Below are positions 17,409-26,319 of a stretch of 64,000 nt of DNA, in pieces. Source of the DNA: Lutibacter sp. (GTDB lineage Bacteria; Bacteroidota; Bacteroidia; Flavobacteriales; Flavobacteriaceae); assembly GCF_016342705.1 (NCBI RefSeq), contig NZ_JAEINV010000018.1:1-64000 (forward strand), given 5' to 3'. The notes beneath the pieces were generated by a model, which saw nothing but the letters and a program-made list of their open reading frames with translations, did no database searches and was not told where the DNA came from. The position numbers and the translations under genes are program-made. Every line of letters begins with the position of its first letter. Within the stretch, counting starts at the first letter, position 1.

Positions 17409-18035
17409 TTAAGACAATCTATAAATTTCCATGATATCTTCTAAAATTTTATTGAAATTAATTTTTAAATCTATCAATTCTCCTGTATGAATATCCCAAA
17501 CCCAACCATGAACTGTAATATTTCTTTTTTTAAATGCCTGTTGTACATCTGAAGTTTTTAAAATATTAACGCACTGTTCTTGTACATTTAATTCTACCAG
17601 TCTATCATACTTTTTTTCTTCACAAGTAATTAAATCTAATTCCGTTTTATGCAATCTATACACATCACGAATATTTCGTAACCAAGGATTTAATATTCCA
17701 AGATCTTTGGATTGCATTGCTGCTTTTACACCACCACACGAATAATGTCCGCAAACAACTACGTGTTTTACCTCTAAATGGCTTACCGCATAGTTAATAA
17801 CGGACATGGCACTTAAATCGGTATTTGGAACCATATTTGCAATATTTCTATGCACAAAAACATCACCTGGTTCAACCCCCATTAAATCTTCTGCAGAAAC
17901 TCGGCTGTCTGAACAACCAATGTATAAAATTTGGGGCGCTTGCCCTTTCCCTAATTCAGTAAAATAATCTGGATTTATTTTTAATTTTTCAGAAATCCAC
18001 TTTTTATTATTTTCAAATATAGTAGCTATGTTCAA
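17409..18035 (-). CDS. beta-carbonic anhydrase
   Basis: A 208-residue beta-class carbonic anhydrase that interconverts CO2 and bicarbonate. The zinc site is complete: Cys41 and the Asp43/Arg45 dyad in GCSDSR, then His97 and Cys100 in CGHYSCGG. There is no signal peptide, so it is cytoplasmic. It could supply bicarbonate to biotin carboxylases, although the carboxyltransferase locus in this window does not need free bicarbonate if it is a transcarboxylase. It is a single-gene unit. Confidence 0.95.
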   Translation of the reverse strand: MNIATIFENNKKWISEKLKINPDYFTELGKGQAPQILYIGCSDSRVSAEDLMGVEPGDVFVHRNIANMVPNTDLSAMSVINYAVSHLEVKHVVVCGHYSCGGVKAAMQSKDLGILNPWLRNIRDVYRLHKTELDLITCEEKKYDRLVELNVQEQCVNILKTSDVQQAFKKRNITVHGWVWDIHTGELIDLKINFNKILEDIMEIYRLS

Positions 18036-18105
18036 GGTTTTTAGTTTTTAGTTAATAATTTTACAACACAAATAAAAGAAAAAAAATGATTTAAATTGTA
18101 TTTAA

Positions 18106-18765
18106 TTAATTCTTACCATCATTATAATATTTCCAATCTCCAACCCGTTCATCATTTTCATAAACACCTGTATATATTAGTTTTCCATCTACATTATAGT
18201 AATTTGCTGGTCCATTTAATACATCATTCACATAATTTAAATCCTCCAATAAAGTTCCATTATCAGCAAATCGTTTAATATTTCCATTTAATTTACCGTT
18301 TTTATATGTTAGCTGTTCACTTAATTTTGAATTTTTAAAATAGCTCGTATAATTTCCGTTTAAAACCCCATCCTCATAATTTTCTTCAATCATTAAAATT
18401 TTTCCATCAGGATAATAATATAACCACTTTCCAATGCGGTTTTTCCCTTTCATTTTTCCTTCACTTTCCTTAATTCCATCTTCTTTATAATATACAACTT
18501 CTGTAATGTCACTATCTTTAGAAAAAGTTTTAATAATTATTGGATGATCAGAGCTTAAAATACTATAATATTTAAAAACGCCAATTTCTTTATCGGCTTC
18601 AAACTGCCCTTCATATCTAATTCTATTATTATTGTGATATTTTTTCCAAATGCCCGTTTTTCTACCTTTTGCATCTAGCTGATTTATTTTTTCTTGTGCA
18701 TTTCCATATATTGGAATTAAAATACACCAACTAAAAAATATAAGTATTATTTTATAAAATTTCAT
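18106..18765 (-). CDS. exported MORN-repeat protein (YwqK-like)
   Basis: A 219-residue protein with a signal peptide (residues 1-23, ending NAQE) and a series of MORN-type repeats of about 22 residues: for example GIWKKYHNNNRIRYEGQF, GKWLYYYPDGKILMIEENY, GNYTSYFKNSKLSEQLTY and GPANYYNVDGKLIYTGVY. The nearest named family is the YwqK antitoxin group, but in Bacteroidota such proteins are common without any toxin partner, and none is seen here. Its role is unknown. It follows the haem-binding gene by 6 bp and is probably co-transcribed with it. Confidence 0.85.
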   Translation of the reverse strand: MKFYKIILIFFSWCILIPIYGNAQEKINQLDAKGRKTGIWKKYHNNNRIRYEGQFEADKEIGVFKYYSILSSDHPIIIKTFSKDSDITEVVYYKEDGIKESEGKMKGKNRIGKWLYYYPDGKILMIEENYEDGVLNGNYTSYFKNSKLSEQLTYKNGKLNGNIKRFADNGTLLEDLNYVNDVLNGPANYYNVDGKLIYTGVYENDERVGDWKYYNDGKN

Positions 18766-18771
18766 TCTAAC

Positions 18772-19203
18772 TTATTTTAGGGTTTTAACCCAATTTAGCA
18801 TTATTTTATATTGAGCTTCTGTCATTTTTGCATTTTCATGAATAATTAAATAACTTTTTAAAGGCATTTCTTTGTCTTGTAATTCTTCTTCTATATCCTT
18901 AATAATATGACTTTTTTGATTTTCATTATAAGATGCCCATTCCGAAAAATTTAAATGTTCTTTTCCTTCATTTACATGTGACGCTAAATACCAAGAAACT
19001 GGTGCAATTTCGCTATACCAAGGATAAACGGTATTGTTTGAATGGCAGTCGTTACACGATGTTTTTAATATTTCCTGAACTTCAGCAGGAACATCCATAA
19101 CTGTTGAAATAGCATTTAATTCATTATTTGAATTATTTTTTTCTGGTCTAATAAATTGTATTAAAATAATAACCGCCAATAGTGCTAAAAGTATTTTTTT
19201 CAT
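18772..19203 (-). CDS. haem-binding domain protein (single CxxCH)
   Basis: A 143-residue protein with an N-terminal hydrophobic anchor (residues 4-18) and one CNDCH motif (Cys50, Cys53, His54) followed by NTVYPWYSEIAPVSWYLASHV. This phrase identifies the small Bacteroidota haem-binding family (PF14376 type). It should be a membrane-tethered periplasmic monohaem cytochrome c. The electron partner is unknown. It lies between the DUF1028 gene (4 bp upstream) and the MORN gene (6 bp downstream), forming a likely three-gene operon of exported proteins. Confidence 0.9.
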   Translation of the reverse strand: MKKILLALLAVIILIQFIRPEKNNSNNELNAISTVMDVPAEVQEILKTSCNDCHSNNTVYPWYSEIAPVSWYLASHVNEGKEHLNFSEWASYNENQKSHIIKDIEEELQDKEMPLKSYLIIHENAKMTEAQYKIMLNWVKTLK

Positions 19204-19207
19204 TTGT

Positions 19208-20194
19208 TTAAAGTTTTAAAATTTCTTGTAATTCCTGATTTGAAATAGTTAACAATTTAGGTTTTATTAATCGCGGTGTTAACTCTTTCCATTTACTGTT
19301 TTGTTTAAATATATCTTTTAGTATTTTTTTAGCTTCAATAAGCTCTCCATTATTTGCCAAAGTTATAGCAAACCAGTATTTCATTTCTAAATTATCTGGA
19401 TTTAATTTTTGAGCATTCATATAATATTCTTTTGCAAATGTATTATCTCCTGTTTCAACAGCTAAATCACCTTTATTCATAAACTCATAAGCTGTATGAA
19501 TAGTTAACAATCTTCTCATTTCTTGCAACGGATTATCATTGTCTTCAACTCTTAAATCAACTACTTTATCTTCCCAGCTATTCCCAGTACTTTTAGCTTT
19601 CACTACTAAAATTGCCGCAGATTGTTTACCTCTTATGTCGCCTCCTTCTTTTTGCGCCGCTTCCATGGCTGTTAGCATACGTTCTGCCAAACTTCCTTTT
19701 GCGTTTTTAAAAGCCTCAGCCATAGCTGGCCAAACCGTATTTTTATCCATTAAATTTGCCTGAACAGAAAAATTATCACCAATAATATGTCCAGCAGCAT
19801 CAATACAATTTTTACCTGTAAATGCTTCTACATTTCCATGCGCATCTAAAATAGCCAATTGGCGAACTTCTCTATTCTCATCAAGTTCTAATAACGTTTT
19901 AACCGCCAATTTTGGTGTTAATCCATTTTCTAATAAACTAATTCCTCGGGGACCAAAAGAAGGATTTACAAAAGATTGAGTTGCCACAACACCAACTCCT
20001 GCTTTCCCCCAAATTACCAAACTGCCAACAGAAAACCAGTGAGATTGCACTGCAACACCCATTTCACCTGTAATTGTATCTCTGGCTACAATTGAATATG
20101 TATGTGCAAAAGGTTCTTTTTTTAAAAATACTTGTTGTGAATTTATATTAACACTAACTATTAATGTTAGCACAGTTACAAATATCCATCTCAT
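19208..20194 (-). CDS. exported DUF1028 protein with TPR tail
   Basis: A 328-residue protein with a signal peptide (residues 1-19). Residues 25-230 are the DUF1028 fold, related to Ntn hydrolases: YSIVARDTITGEMGVAVQSHWFSVGSLV, then GVVATQSFVNPSFGPRG, then GDIRGKQSAAILVV. Residues 235-315 form one or two tetratricopeptide-like helices pairs (KGDLAVETGDNTFAKEYYMNAQKLNPDN). The enzyme activity of DUF1028 is not established. It heads a likely operon with the haem-binding and MORN genes. Confidence 0.9.
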   Translation of the reverse strand: MRWIFVTVLTLIVSVNINSQQVFLKKEPFAHTYSIVARDTITGEMGVAVQSHWFSVGSLVIWGKAGVGVVATQSFVNPSFGPRGISLLENGLTPKLAVKTLLELDENREVRQLAILDAHGNVEAFTGKNCIDAAGHIIGDNFSVQANLMDKNTVWPAMAEAFKNAKGSLAERMLTAMEAAQKEGGDIRGKQSAAILVVKAKSTGNSWEDKVVDLRVEDNDNPLQEMRRLLTIHTAYEFMNKGDLAVETGDNTFAKEYYMNAQKLNPDNLEMKYWFAITLANNGELIEAKKILKDIFKQNSKWKELTPRLIKPKLLTISNQELQEILKL

Positions 20195-20259
20195 AATTAA
20201 TTAATTTTATAGAATAAAGATATCATTTTCTTTCATACTTTTAAACATATTAATAAATT

Positions 20260-20385
20260 ATGGGAATTTCAAATTTTTGGTTTTACACCATAATGGTGGT
20301 TGTTATTTTACACGTTATTGTAGGCTTTGCGTATTTATTGTACAAACTCTCGCCTAAAAAAAAGGATAAAAAAAAACATGAATAA
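20260..20385 (+). CDS. 41-residue single-span membrane protein
   Basis: A short frame starting at ATG 20260: MGISNFWFYTIM, a hydrophobic stretch through residue 28, then a very basic end (KLSPKKKDKKKHE). This is a typical single-pass small membrane protein with a positive cytoplasmic tail. It overlaps the next gene by 8 bases (ATGAATAA), which argues for translational coupling and for being real. I do not recognise a family; the name of its function cannot be given. Confidence 0.6.
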   Translation: MGISNFWFYTIMVVVILHVIVGFAYLLYKLSPKKKDKKKHE

Positions 20386-20947
20386 AGACTTTTTAATTGT
20401 TCAGCTTCATAACCTTGAAAATGCAAAACGTACTAATAGATTGCGCGTTACCAATTTAGTACTTGAAAACAATGAACTTTTTAACTATTTAATTGAACTA
20501 GTTTTTGAAGTAAAAAACAAATTATCTATAAAAGCAGCTTGGGTTTTAGAACTTGTTTGTGAAAAAAAATTGGAATGGATTGTACCACATTTAAGCTATT
20601 TTACCGAAAATATTCATACCGTTATTTTTGATAGTGCCATAAGACCAGTTTCTAAAATTTGTAATTTTTTAGCAATTGCTTATACTTCTAAAACTGAAAA
20701 CTTAATTAAAGAATGTATTTCTACAAACCATATTGAAAAAATTATAGAAGCAGGATTTGATTGGATGATTAGCAAACAAAAAGTAGCCGTAAAAGCATAT
20801 ACAATGAATGCTTTATATTTATTTGGAAAAGACTCAGATTGGGTTCATCACGAATTAAAATTAATAATTCAACAAAATATTGCAATAGAAAGTGCCGCCT
20901 ATAAAGCACGCGGAAAGATTACTTTAGCACTCATAAACAAAAAATAA
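20378..20947 (+). CDS. HEAT-like helical protein upstream of purB
   Basis: A 189-residue soluble, all-helical protein beginning MNKDFLIVQLHNLENAKR. The helices come in pairs (IKAAWVLELVCEKKLEWIVPHL, VAVKAYTMNALYLFG) like HEAT or Armadillo repeats. I place the start at 20378, where it overlaps the small membrane gene, instead of the longer frame that would begin at 20327 inside that gene. Its place before purB is, as far as I recall, common in flavobacteria and has led to mis-naming as adenylosuccinate lyase; it has no lyase signature. Confidence 0.75.
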   Translation: MNKDFLIVQLHNLENAKRTNRLRVTNLVLENNELFNYLIELVFEVKNKLSIKAAWVLELVCEKKLEWIVPHLSYFTENIHTVIFDSAIRPVSKICNFLAIAYTSKTENLIKECISTNHIEKIIEAGFDWMISKQKVAVKAYTMNALYLFGKDSDWVHHELKLIIQQNIAIESAAYKARGKITLALINKK

Positions 20948-20973
20948 AACTATCTAATTTGGCTTAATTTCAT

Positions 20974-20981
20974 TAATTTTG
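20974..20981 (+). promoter_or_regulatory. -7 promoter element of purB
   Basis: TAATTTTG fits TAnnTTTG, 24 bp upstream of the purB start. It indicates that purB has its own promoter in addition to any read-through. Confidence 0.5.
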
Positions 20982-21005
20982 CGTTTTTCAACTCAAAACT
21001 AACAA

Positions 21006-22349
21006 ATGATATTAACAAGTTTAAATGCCATATCTCCAATTGACGGTAGATACAGAAATAAAGTAGAAAATTTAGCGCCGTTTTTTTCGGAAGAAGCACT
21101 AATAAAATATCGTGTAAAAGTAGAAATTGAATATTTTATTGCGTTATGCGAAATTCCTTTACCGCAATTAGCAGATTTTAACACTTCCTTATTCTCTGAA
21201 CTAAAAAATATCTATGTTAATTTTTCTTCAGATGATGCACAAAAAATAAAAGACATTGAAAAAGTTACAAATCATGATGTTAAAGCTGTTGAATATTTTA
21301 TAAAAGAAAAATTTGACGCTTTAAATCTTCAAAAATATAAAGAGTTTATCCATTTTGGATTGACTTCTCAAGATATTAATAATACCTCAGTACCATTATC
21401 AATAAATGATGCTTTTGATGCTGTTTATTATCCTGAATTGGCGCTATTATTACAAAAACTGTGTGAATTAGCTGCTGAATGGGCACACATACCTATGTTG
21501 GCGCGCACACATGGACAACCAGCCTCTCCAACGCGTTTAGGAAAGGAAATTGACGTTTTTATAGAGCGAATTGAACAACAAGTAAAACAATTGCAAAATG
21601 TGCCTTATGCTGCTAAATTTGGTGGTGCAACTGGTAATTTTAACGCACATAAAGTAGCATACCCAAACATCGACTGGAAAGCTTTTGGAACAAATTTTGT
21701 TGAAAAAGTTTTAGGTTTACACCACTCTTTTCCAACCACTCAAATTGAACATTACGATCATTTAGCGGGTATTTTTGATGCTCAAAAACGCATCAACACT
21801 ATTTTAATAGACTTTAACCGAGATATTTGGACATACGTTTCAATGGATTATTTCAAACAAAAAATTAAAGCCGGTGAAGTTGGTTCATCTGCTATGCCAC
21901 ACAAAGTAAATCCTATAGATTTTGAAAACTCTGAAGGAAATTTAGGAATTGCCAATGCTATTTTTGAACATTTATCGGCAAAATTACCTATTTCTCGTTT
22001 ACAACGCGATTTAACCGATTCTACAGTTTTAAGAAATGTTGGTGTTCCTTTTGCACACACAATTATTGGTTTTAGTTCTACGTTAAAAGGATTAAATAAA
22101 TTAATTATTAATGAAGCAAAATTTGCTGAAGATTTAGAAAATAATTGGGCGGTTGTTGCGGAAGCAATTCAAACAATATTGCGTAGAGAAGCATATCCAA
22201 ATCCATATGAAGCTTTAAAAGGGTTAACAAGAACTAACGAAAAGATTACACAAAAATCAATGGCTGATTTTATTGAAAGTTTAGCTATTTCTGAAACATT
22301 AAAAACAGAATTAAAAGCTATTACACCAAGTAATTACACAGGTATTTAA
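21006..22349 (+). CDS. purB: adenylosuccinate lyase
   Basis: A 447-residue homotetrameric lyase acting twice in purine synthesis: SAICAR to AICAR, and adenylosuccinate to AMP, each with release of fumarate. The family signature GSSAMPHKVNP is intact near residue 295, with THGQPASPTRLGKE and HFGLTSQDINNTS supplying the other active-site parts. The length matches the E. coli-type enzyme. It has its own -7 box. The small lipoprotein gene follows 10 bp later and may be on the same transcript. Confidence 0.96.
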   Translation: MILTSLNAISPIDGRYRNKVENLAPFFSEEALIKYRVKVEIEYFIALCEIPLPQLADFNTSLFSELKNIYVNFSSDDAQKIKDIEKVTNHDVKAVEYFIKEKFDALNLQKYKEFIHFGLTSQDINNTSVPLSINDAFDAVYYPELALLLQKLCELAAEWAHIPMLARTHGQPASPTRLGKEIDVFIERIEQQVKQLQNVPYAAKFGGATGNFNAHKVAYPNIDWKAFGTNFVEKVLGLHHSFPTTQIEHYDHLAGIFDAQKRINTILIDFNRDIWTYVSMDYFKQKIKAGEVGSSAMPHKVNPIDFENSEGNLGIANAIFEHLSAKLPISRLQRDLTDSTVLRNVGVPFAHTIIGFSSTLKGLNKLIINEAKFAEDLENNWAVVAEAIQTILRREAYPNPYEALKGLTRTNEKITQKSMADFIESLAISETLKTELKAITPSNYTGI

Positions 22350-22359
22350 ACATTTAAAT

Positions 22360-22731
22360 ATGAAAAAGTTAATTTTATTAATTTGTGTTTTAACAGTAAC
22401 TATTTGCTGTAAAGAGGAAGGTTTAAATGCAGACCGTTTTAAAACCGGAACTTTTGAAATTCCAGAAGGAAAAGGGTATGAAAAAACCATTCTTATAAGG
22501 AAAGACTCACTTCAAATTGAAAAATATGAAGATAGAATAGACACATTATCAATTACTTGGAAAAATAATTTTAACTACACTTTAAAAATGTTGCACCCAA
22601 AATCTGCTATTGATGAAGATCCAATACACGTTAAAATTACCAATGTAAAAAAAGATTCGTATGAATTTGAAGCTGTTATTGGACATTCAAATTTTGTACA
22701 AAAAGGAGAAATTATAAAAAAATCTAATTAA
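22360..22731 (+). CDS. small lipoprotein of unknown function
   Basis: A 123-residue protein with a lipoprotein signal (hydrophobic residues 4-15, then TICC; Cys16 or Cys17 is lipidated). The mature part is beta-rich: TGTFEIPEGKGYEKTILIRKDSLQIEKYEDRIDTLSITW. I know similar proteins only as conserved flavobacterial lipoproteins next to purB; no function is assigned. It ends 3 bp before the TerC gene. Confidence 0.7.
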   Translation: MKKLILLICVLTVTICCKEEGLNADRFKTGTFEIPEGKGYEKTILIRKDSLQIEKYEDRIDTLSITWKNNFNYTLKMLHPKSAIDEDPIHVKITNVKKDSYEFEAVIGHSNFVQKGEIIKKSN

Positions 22732-22734
22732 AAA

Positions 22735-23514
22735 ATGGAAATATTTTTACACGCAGACACTTGGATTGCTTTACTTACATTGACATTTTTAGAAATAATT
22801 TTAGGAATAGATAATATTATTTTTATTTCTATTACGGCAGGTAAATTACCTAAAGACCAGATTAAAAAAGCTACGAGATTAGGATTACTATTAGCGCTTG
22901 TTTTTAGAATTATTTTATTAATGGGTGTTACGTGGCTCATATCTATGAAAGCACCATTTTTAAGTTTTGATTTATCTTGGTTTAAAGGAGGAATTACAGG
23001 TCAAAGTGTAATTTTGGTTTTAGGTGGAATATTTTTATTATACAAAAGCACCAAAGAAATTCACCATAAAGTAGAAGGAGATGAAAAAACTGAAGGCGAC
23101 TCAACATCTGTAAAAAGTAAAGTGGCAGCTACATTTGGAATGGTGATTGTGCAAATTGTAATGATTGACATTGTGTTCTCTTTTGATTCAGTTTTAACGG
23201 CCGTTGGTATGACAAACGGGATTCCTGGAGCCTTACTTATTATGATTACCGCCGTTATTGTTTCTATGATTATTATGATGATTTTTGCAGTACCTGTTGG
23301 TGATTTTGTAAACAAACATCCAACCATTCAAATGTTGGCATTATCGTTTTTAATTTTAATTGGTTTTATGCTAATTACAGAAGGCGCACATTTATCTCAT
23401 ATTGAAATTTTTAATAAACCCGTTGGAGCAATTCCAAAAGGTTATTTATATTTCGCTATTGCTTTTTCATTAGGTGTTGAAGCGCTTAATATGAAAATTA
23501 GAAAAAAGGATTAA
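22735..23514 (+). CDS. TerC-family integral membrane protein
   Basis: A 259-residue membrane protein with about seven hydrophobic helices. The TerC signature is clear: LTFLEIILGIDNIIFISI with the acidic residues in helix 1-2, and the second DIVFSFDSVLTAVGMT. Members are linked to tellurite resistance and, more recently, to manganese export and metal loading of exported proteins. The acidic motifs suggest divalent metal binding. It directly follows the lipoprotein gene (3 bp) and is followed by a palindromic repeat at 23584-23661. Confidence 0.92.
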   Translation: MEIFLHADTWIALLTLTFLEIILGIDNIIFISITAGKLPKDQIKKATRLGLLLALVFRIILLMGVTWLISMKAPFLSFDLSWFKGGITGQSVILVLGGIFLLYKSTKEIHHKVEGDEKTEGDSTSVKSKVAATFGMVIVQIVMIDIVFSFDSVLTAVGMTNGIPGALLIMITAVIVSMIIMMIFAVPVGDFVNKHPTIQMLALSFLILIGFMLITEGAHLSHIEIFNKPVGAIPKGYLYFAIAFSLGVEALNMKIRKKD

Positions 23515-23583
23515 TTAAAAGTAAACACTTGATACATTATTATTTACAAATTTAAAATAGATTATTTAAAAAGAAATATTTTC

Positions 23584-23661
23584 GTCAACGTGAACTTGTT
23601 TCAGGTTCTCATACTAAAGGATAATTAGCATATTGAGATTCTGAAACAAGTTCAGAATGAC
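23584..23661. repeat. dispersed palindromic repeat, copy A
   Basis: Left arm 23584-23611 and right arm 23634-23661 (28 bases each) are inverted copies around a 22-base spacer; the core is CTGAAACAAGTTCAG on the right. A second element of the same build lies at 60650-60726. Similar palindromes are, from memory, common between genes in Flavobacteriaceae. It may also act as a transcription end for the TerC gene. Confidence 0.75.
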
Positions 23662-23723
23662 AACACTAACCACTTTTTATACAGCTTTTTATTAAATTTA
23701 CAAATCATACCACACAATAAATT

Positions 23724-24791
23724 ATGAACGAACGCAGGACCACCAATATTTTATTATTAATAATTGTAGTTCCAGTAATTTTTTATTTACTTAAAATATT
23801 ACATTTCATTCTAATTCCATTAGTAGCCTCCTTATTTATAGCGTTATTATTTTTACCATTAATGAGATGGCTTTCAAAAAGAAATATTCCAAATTCTTTA
23901 AGTGTCATTATTGTTTTATTAATTTTTGTAGCAAGCTTTTTAGTAGGTGGAGAAATTATAAAATTGGCAAGCAAAGAAATTATGGAAACTCAGGGTGCTT
24001 TTATGGCAAAAGCACAAATTAAGTTAACAGATTTGGCTTATACAATTGAAGATTTTTTAGGTATTAAAATCATAGAAAATGGCAACCTAATGAATGTTTT
24101 TATAAATAAAGAGGATGTTGGGAAAAATTTTGGTTTAACCATTGGTTTAATTGGAAATATTGTATCCATGCTACTGATGACAGCCTTTTTTGTTGTGCTT
24201 TGGCTTGCCGAATCTCTTAATTTTTACAAAGTTTTAAGTAGTACTATTTTTAAACAAAAATATGCTTCTGCAAAAATTTTCATGAAAATTGAAAGTGATT
24301 TAATCACTTTTGTAAAAGTTAAATTTTTTGTAAGTGCTTTAACTGGCATTGGATTTGGGCTTGCTTGTTACTTTTTTGATGTTAGTTTTCCAATATTTTG
24401 GGGCTTATTTGCATTTTTAATTAATTTTGTTCAAATGATTGGCTCTGTGGTATCTGTAATTTTATTAGCATTATTTGCATTTGTAGAATTAGATCCAACT
24501 AGCACATTACTATTCTTTATTTTATCTATAACCTTGGTACAAGTAATTTTTGGAAGTATTTTAGAACCTATTTTTATGGGAAAATCATTCTCCATAAATG
24601 TAATTGCCATTCTTGTTTCTTTAATGTTTTGGGGTTATATCTGGGGAGTTCCCGGACTTATTATGTCTATACCAATAACTGTCTTTTTAAAAATAATTTT
24701 TGAACAATTCCCTCAAACAAAGTTGTTTGCAACTTTACTAAAAGGTGCTGATCAAAAAATAAAGATACCAATCATTAAAAAACAGCACTAA
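23724..24791 (+). CDS. AI-2E-family (PerM/TqsA) transporter
   Basis: A 355-residue membrane protein of the AI-2E transporter family, with about eight hydrophobic helices: pairs at residues 9-45, 56-80, then a soluble loop, then a C-terminal set beginning SALTGIGFGLACYFFDV and including PIFWGLFAFLINFVQMIGSV, the usual family phrase. Substrates vary (autoinducer-2 export, sodium/proton exchange), so no substrate is claimed. It lies between the palindromic repeat and the RND operon and seems to be a single gene. Confidence 0.9.
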   Translation: MNERRTTNILLLIIVVPVIFYLLKILHFILIPLVASLFIALLFLPLMRWLSKRNIPNSLSVIIVLLIFVASFLVGGEIIKLASKEIMETQGAFMAKAQIKLTDLAYTIEDFLGIKIIENGNLMNVFINKEDVGKNFGLTIGLIGNIVSMLLMTAFFVVLWLAESLNFYKVLSSTIFKQKYASAKIFMKIESDLITFVKVKFFVSALTGIGFGLACYFFDVSFPIFWGLFAFLINFVQMIGSVVSVILLALFAFVELDPTSTLLFFILSITLVQVIFGSILEPIFMGKSFSINVIAILVSLMFWGYIWGVPGLIMSIPITVFLKIIFEQFPQTKLFATLLKGADQKIKIPIIKKQH

Positions 24792-24932
24792 ATTCAATAT
24801 TATTTTGTAAATTCATAATGTCTTTAACATACTATTTTTCAAATAGTTGTTAAATTCAAATTTTGTGTTTTAAAGTAATATTAGTTACATACAACTGTAA
24901 TGTTTATTACGGTTTACACTTTTCACCTCCTA

Positions 24933-24940
24933 TACATTTG
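24933..24940 (+). promoter_or_regulatory. -7 promoter element of the RND operon
   Basis: TACATTTG fits TAnnTTTG, 23 bp before the TolC-like gene start. An element with TTTA about 16 bp further upstream could serve as a weak -33 box. Confidence 0.5.
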
Positions 24941-24963
24941 CACCAAACTAAAAAGCAAAAACT

Positions 24964-26274
24964 ATGAGAGTTTCTTATATTTTATTTATTTCAATTTTAT
25001 TTCTAAATCTAACAACTATTTATGCTCAACAAGAAATTTCAATTTCTTTAAGTGATGTTTTAGAAAAAGTTGATAACAACAATCATACGGTTAAAATTGC
25101 AGAACAAAATTATAATGCAGCTAAGGCTGATTTTAATCAAACAAACTCAATTTTATTGCCAAACATTTCCATTTCACACGCTGCAATTTCTACAACCAAT
25201 CCTTTAATGGCATTTGGTTCAAAATTGAATCAGGAAATTTTAACACAAGCCGATTTTAATCCAGCTTTATTAAATGATCCTGATGAAATTAAAAACTTCA
25301 CCACAAAAATTGAAGTGCAACAACCAATTTTTAATGCCGACGGTATTTTTATGCGTAAAGCGGCAAAAGCTAAAATGAATGCTTTTGAATTGCAAACTAC
25401 AAGAACTAAAGATGCTATGAAGCTAGAAGTAACCAAAGCTTATATGCAATTACAAGTTGCTTACAAAGCTGTTGAAGTTTTAGAAAAGGCAAAAGAAGCT
25501 GCTTTAGAAAGCAAAAAAATTGCAGATAATAATTTTAAACAAGGTTATATGCAAAAAGCTGATATTTTATCTGTTGAAGTTCACGTTACAGAAGTTGAAA
25601 ATCAATTATTAACAACTAAAAGCAACGTTAAAAATGCATCAGATTATTTATTGTTTTTAATGAACGAAGATAGTGAAGGCACATTAAAACCATCAAATGA
25701 ATTAGTTGCTGATTTAAATTTAGACGTTTATAACCAACAATTATCTGAAAACAGAGCAGATATTGAAGCCATGCAAAAAAGTACAGAAGCATATAGCAAT
25801 ATGCACAAGGCCGATAAAATGAGCTTTTTACCAAGATTAAATGCATTTGGAACCTATGAATTATATGACGACCAACTTTTTGGCACCAATGCAAAAGGTT
25901 ATTTGGTAGGTGCTCAACTTTCTTGGAATGTTTTTGATGGGTTTAAAAGCATTGGAAAAGCACAAAAAAGTAAAGCTGAATTGGATAAAGCTGAAATTAG
26001 TTTAGATCAATACAAAAACCAAAGTCAGTTAGAATTTAACAAAGCAAAACGCCAATTAAAAGATGCTGAAAACCAGTTAAAACTAACAACTTTAGCTTTG
26101 GAACAATCTAAAGAAGCTTTCAGAATAAGAAAAAACAGATTTGAGCAAGGATTAGAAAAAACCTCCGATTTATTAATTTCTGAAACTCAATATTTTCAAA
26201 AACAATTGGAACAACTACAAACAGTTTTCAATTATAATTTTACAAAAGCTTATGTAGCTTTTTTAACAAAATAA
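24964..26274 (+). CDS. TolC-family outer-membrane efflux protein
   Basis: A 436-residue outer-membrane channel of the TolC/OEP family. Residues 1-21 are a signal peptide ending in YAQQ. Two OEP repeats follow, each with long heptad-rich helices (ALESKKIADNNFKQGYMQKADILSVEV, and ALEQSKEAFRIRKNRFEQGLEKTSDLLISE). It should form the exit duct for the RND pump encoded by the next two genes, which are 45 and then 103 bp apart on the same strand. The promoter box at 24933-24940 marks the start of the operon. Confidence 0.92.
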   Translation: MRVSYILFISILFLNLTTIYAQQEISISLSDVLEKVDNNNHTVKIAEQNYNAAKADFNQTNSILLPNISISHAAISTTNPLMAFGSKLNQEILTQADFNPALLNDPDEIKNFTTKIEVQQPIFNADGIFMRKAAKAKMNAFELQTTRTKDAMKLEVTKAYMQLQVAYKAVEVLEKAKEAALESKKIADNNFKQGYMQKADILSVEVHVTEVENQLLTTKSNVKNASDYLLFLMNEDSEGTLKPSNELVADLNLDVYNQQLSENRADIEAMQKSTEAYSNMHKADKMSFLPRLNAFGTYELYDDQLFGTNAKGYLVGAQLSWNVFDGFKSIGKAQKSKAELDKAEISLDQYKNQSQLEFNKAKRQLKDAENQLKLTTLALEQSKEAFRIRKNRFEQGLEKTSDLLISETQYFQKQLEQLQTVFNYNFTKAYVAFLTK

Positions 26275-26319
26275 ACTAACACAATCAAGCTAATAGTAGA
26301 TCACAAAAATAAAAAATCG

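Noticed and set aside
18106-18765. YwqK-like protein as antitoxin of a toxin-antitoxin pair
   Set aside because: No toxin gene is adjacent and the protein has a signal peptide; the MORN repeats explain the similarity.
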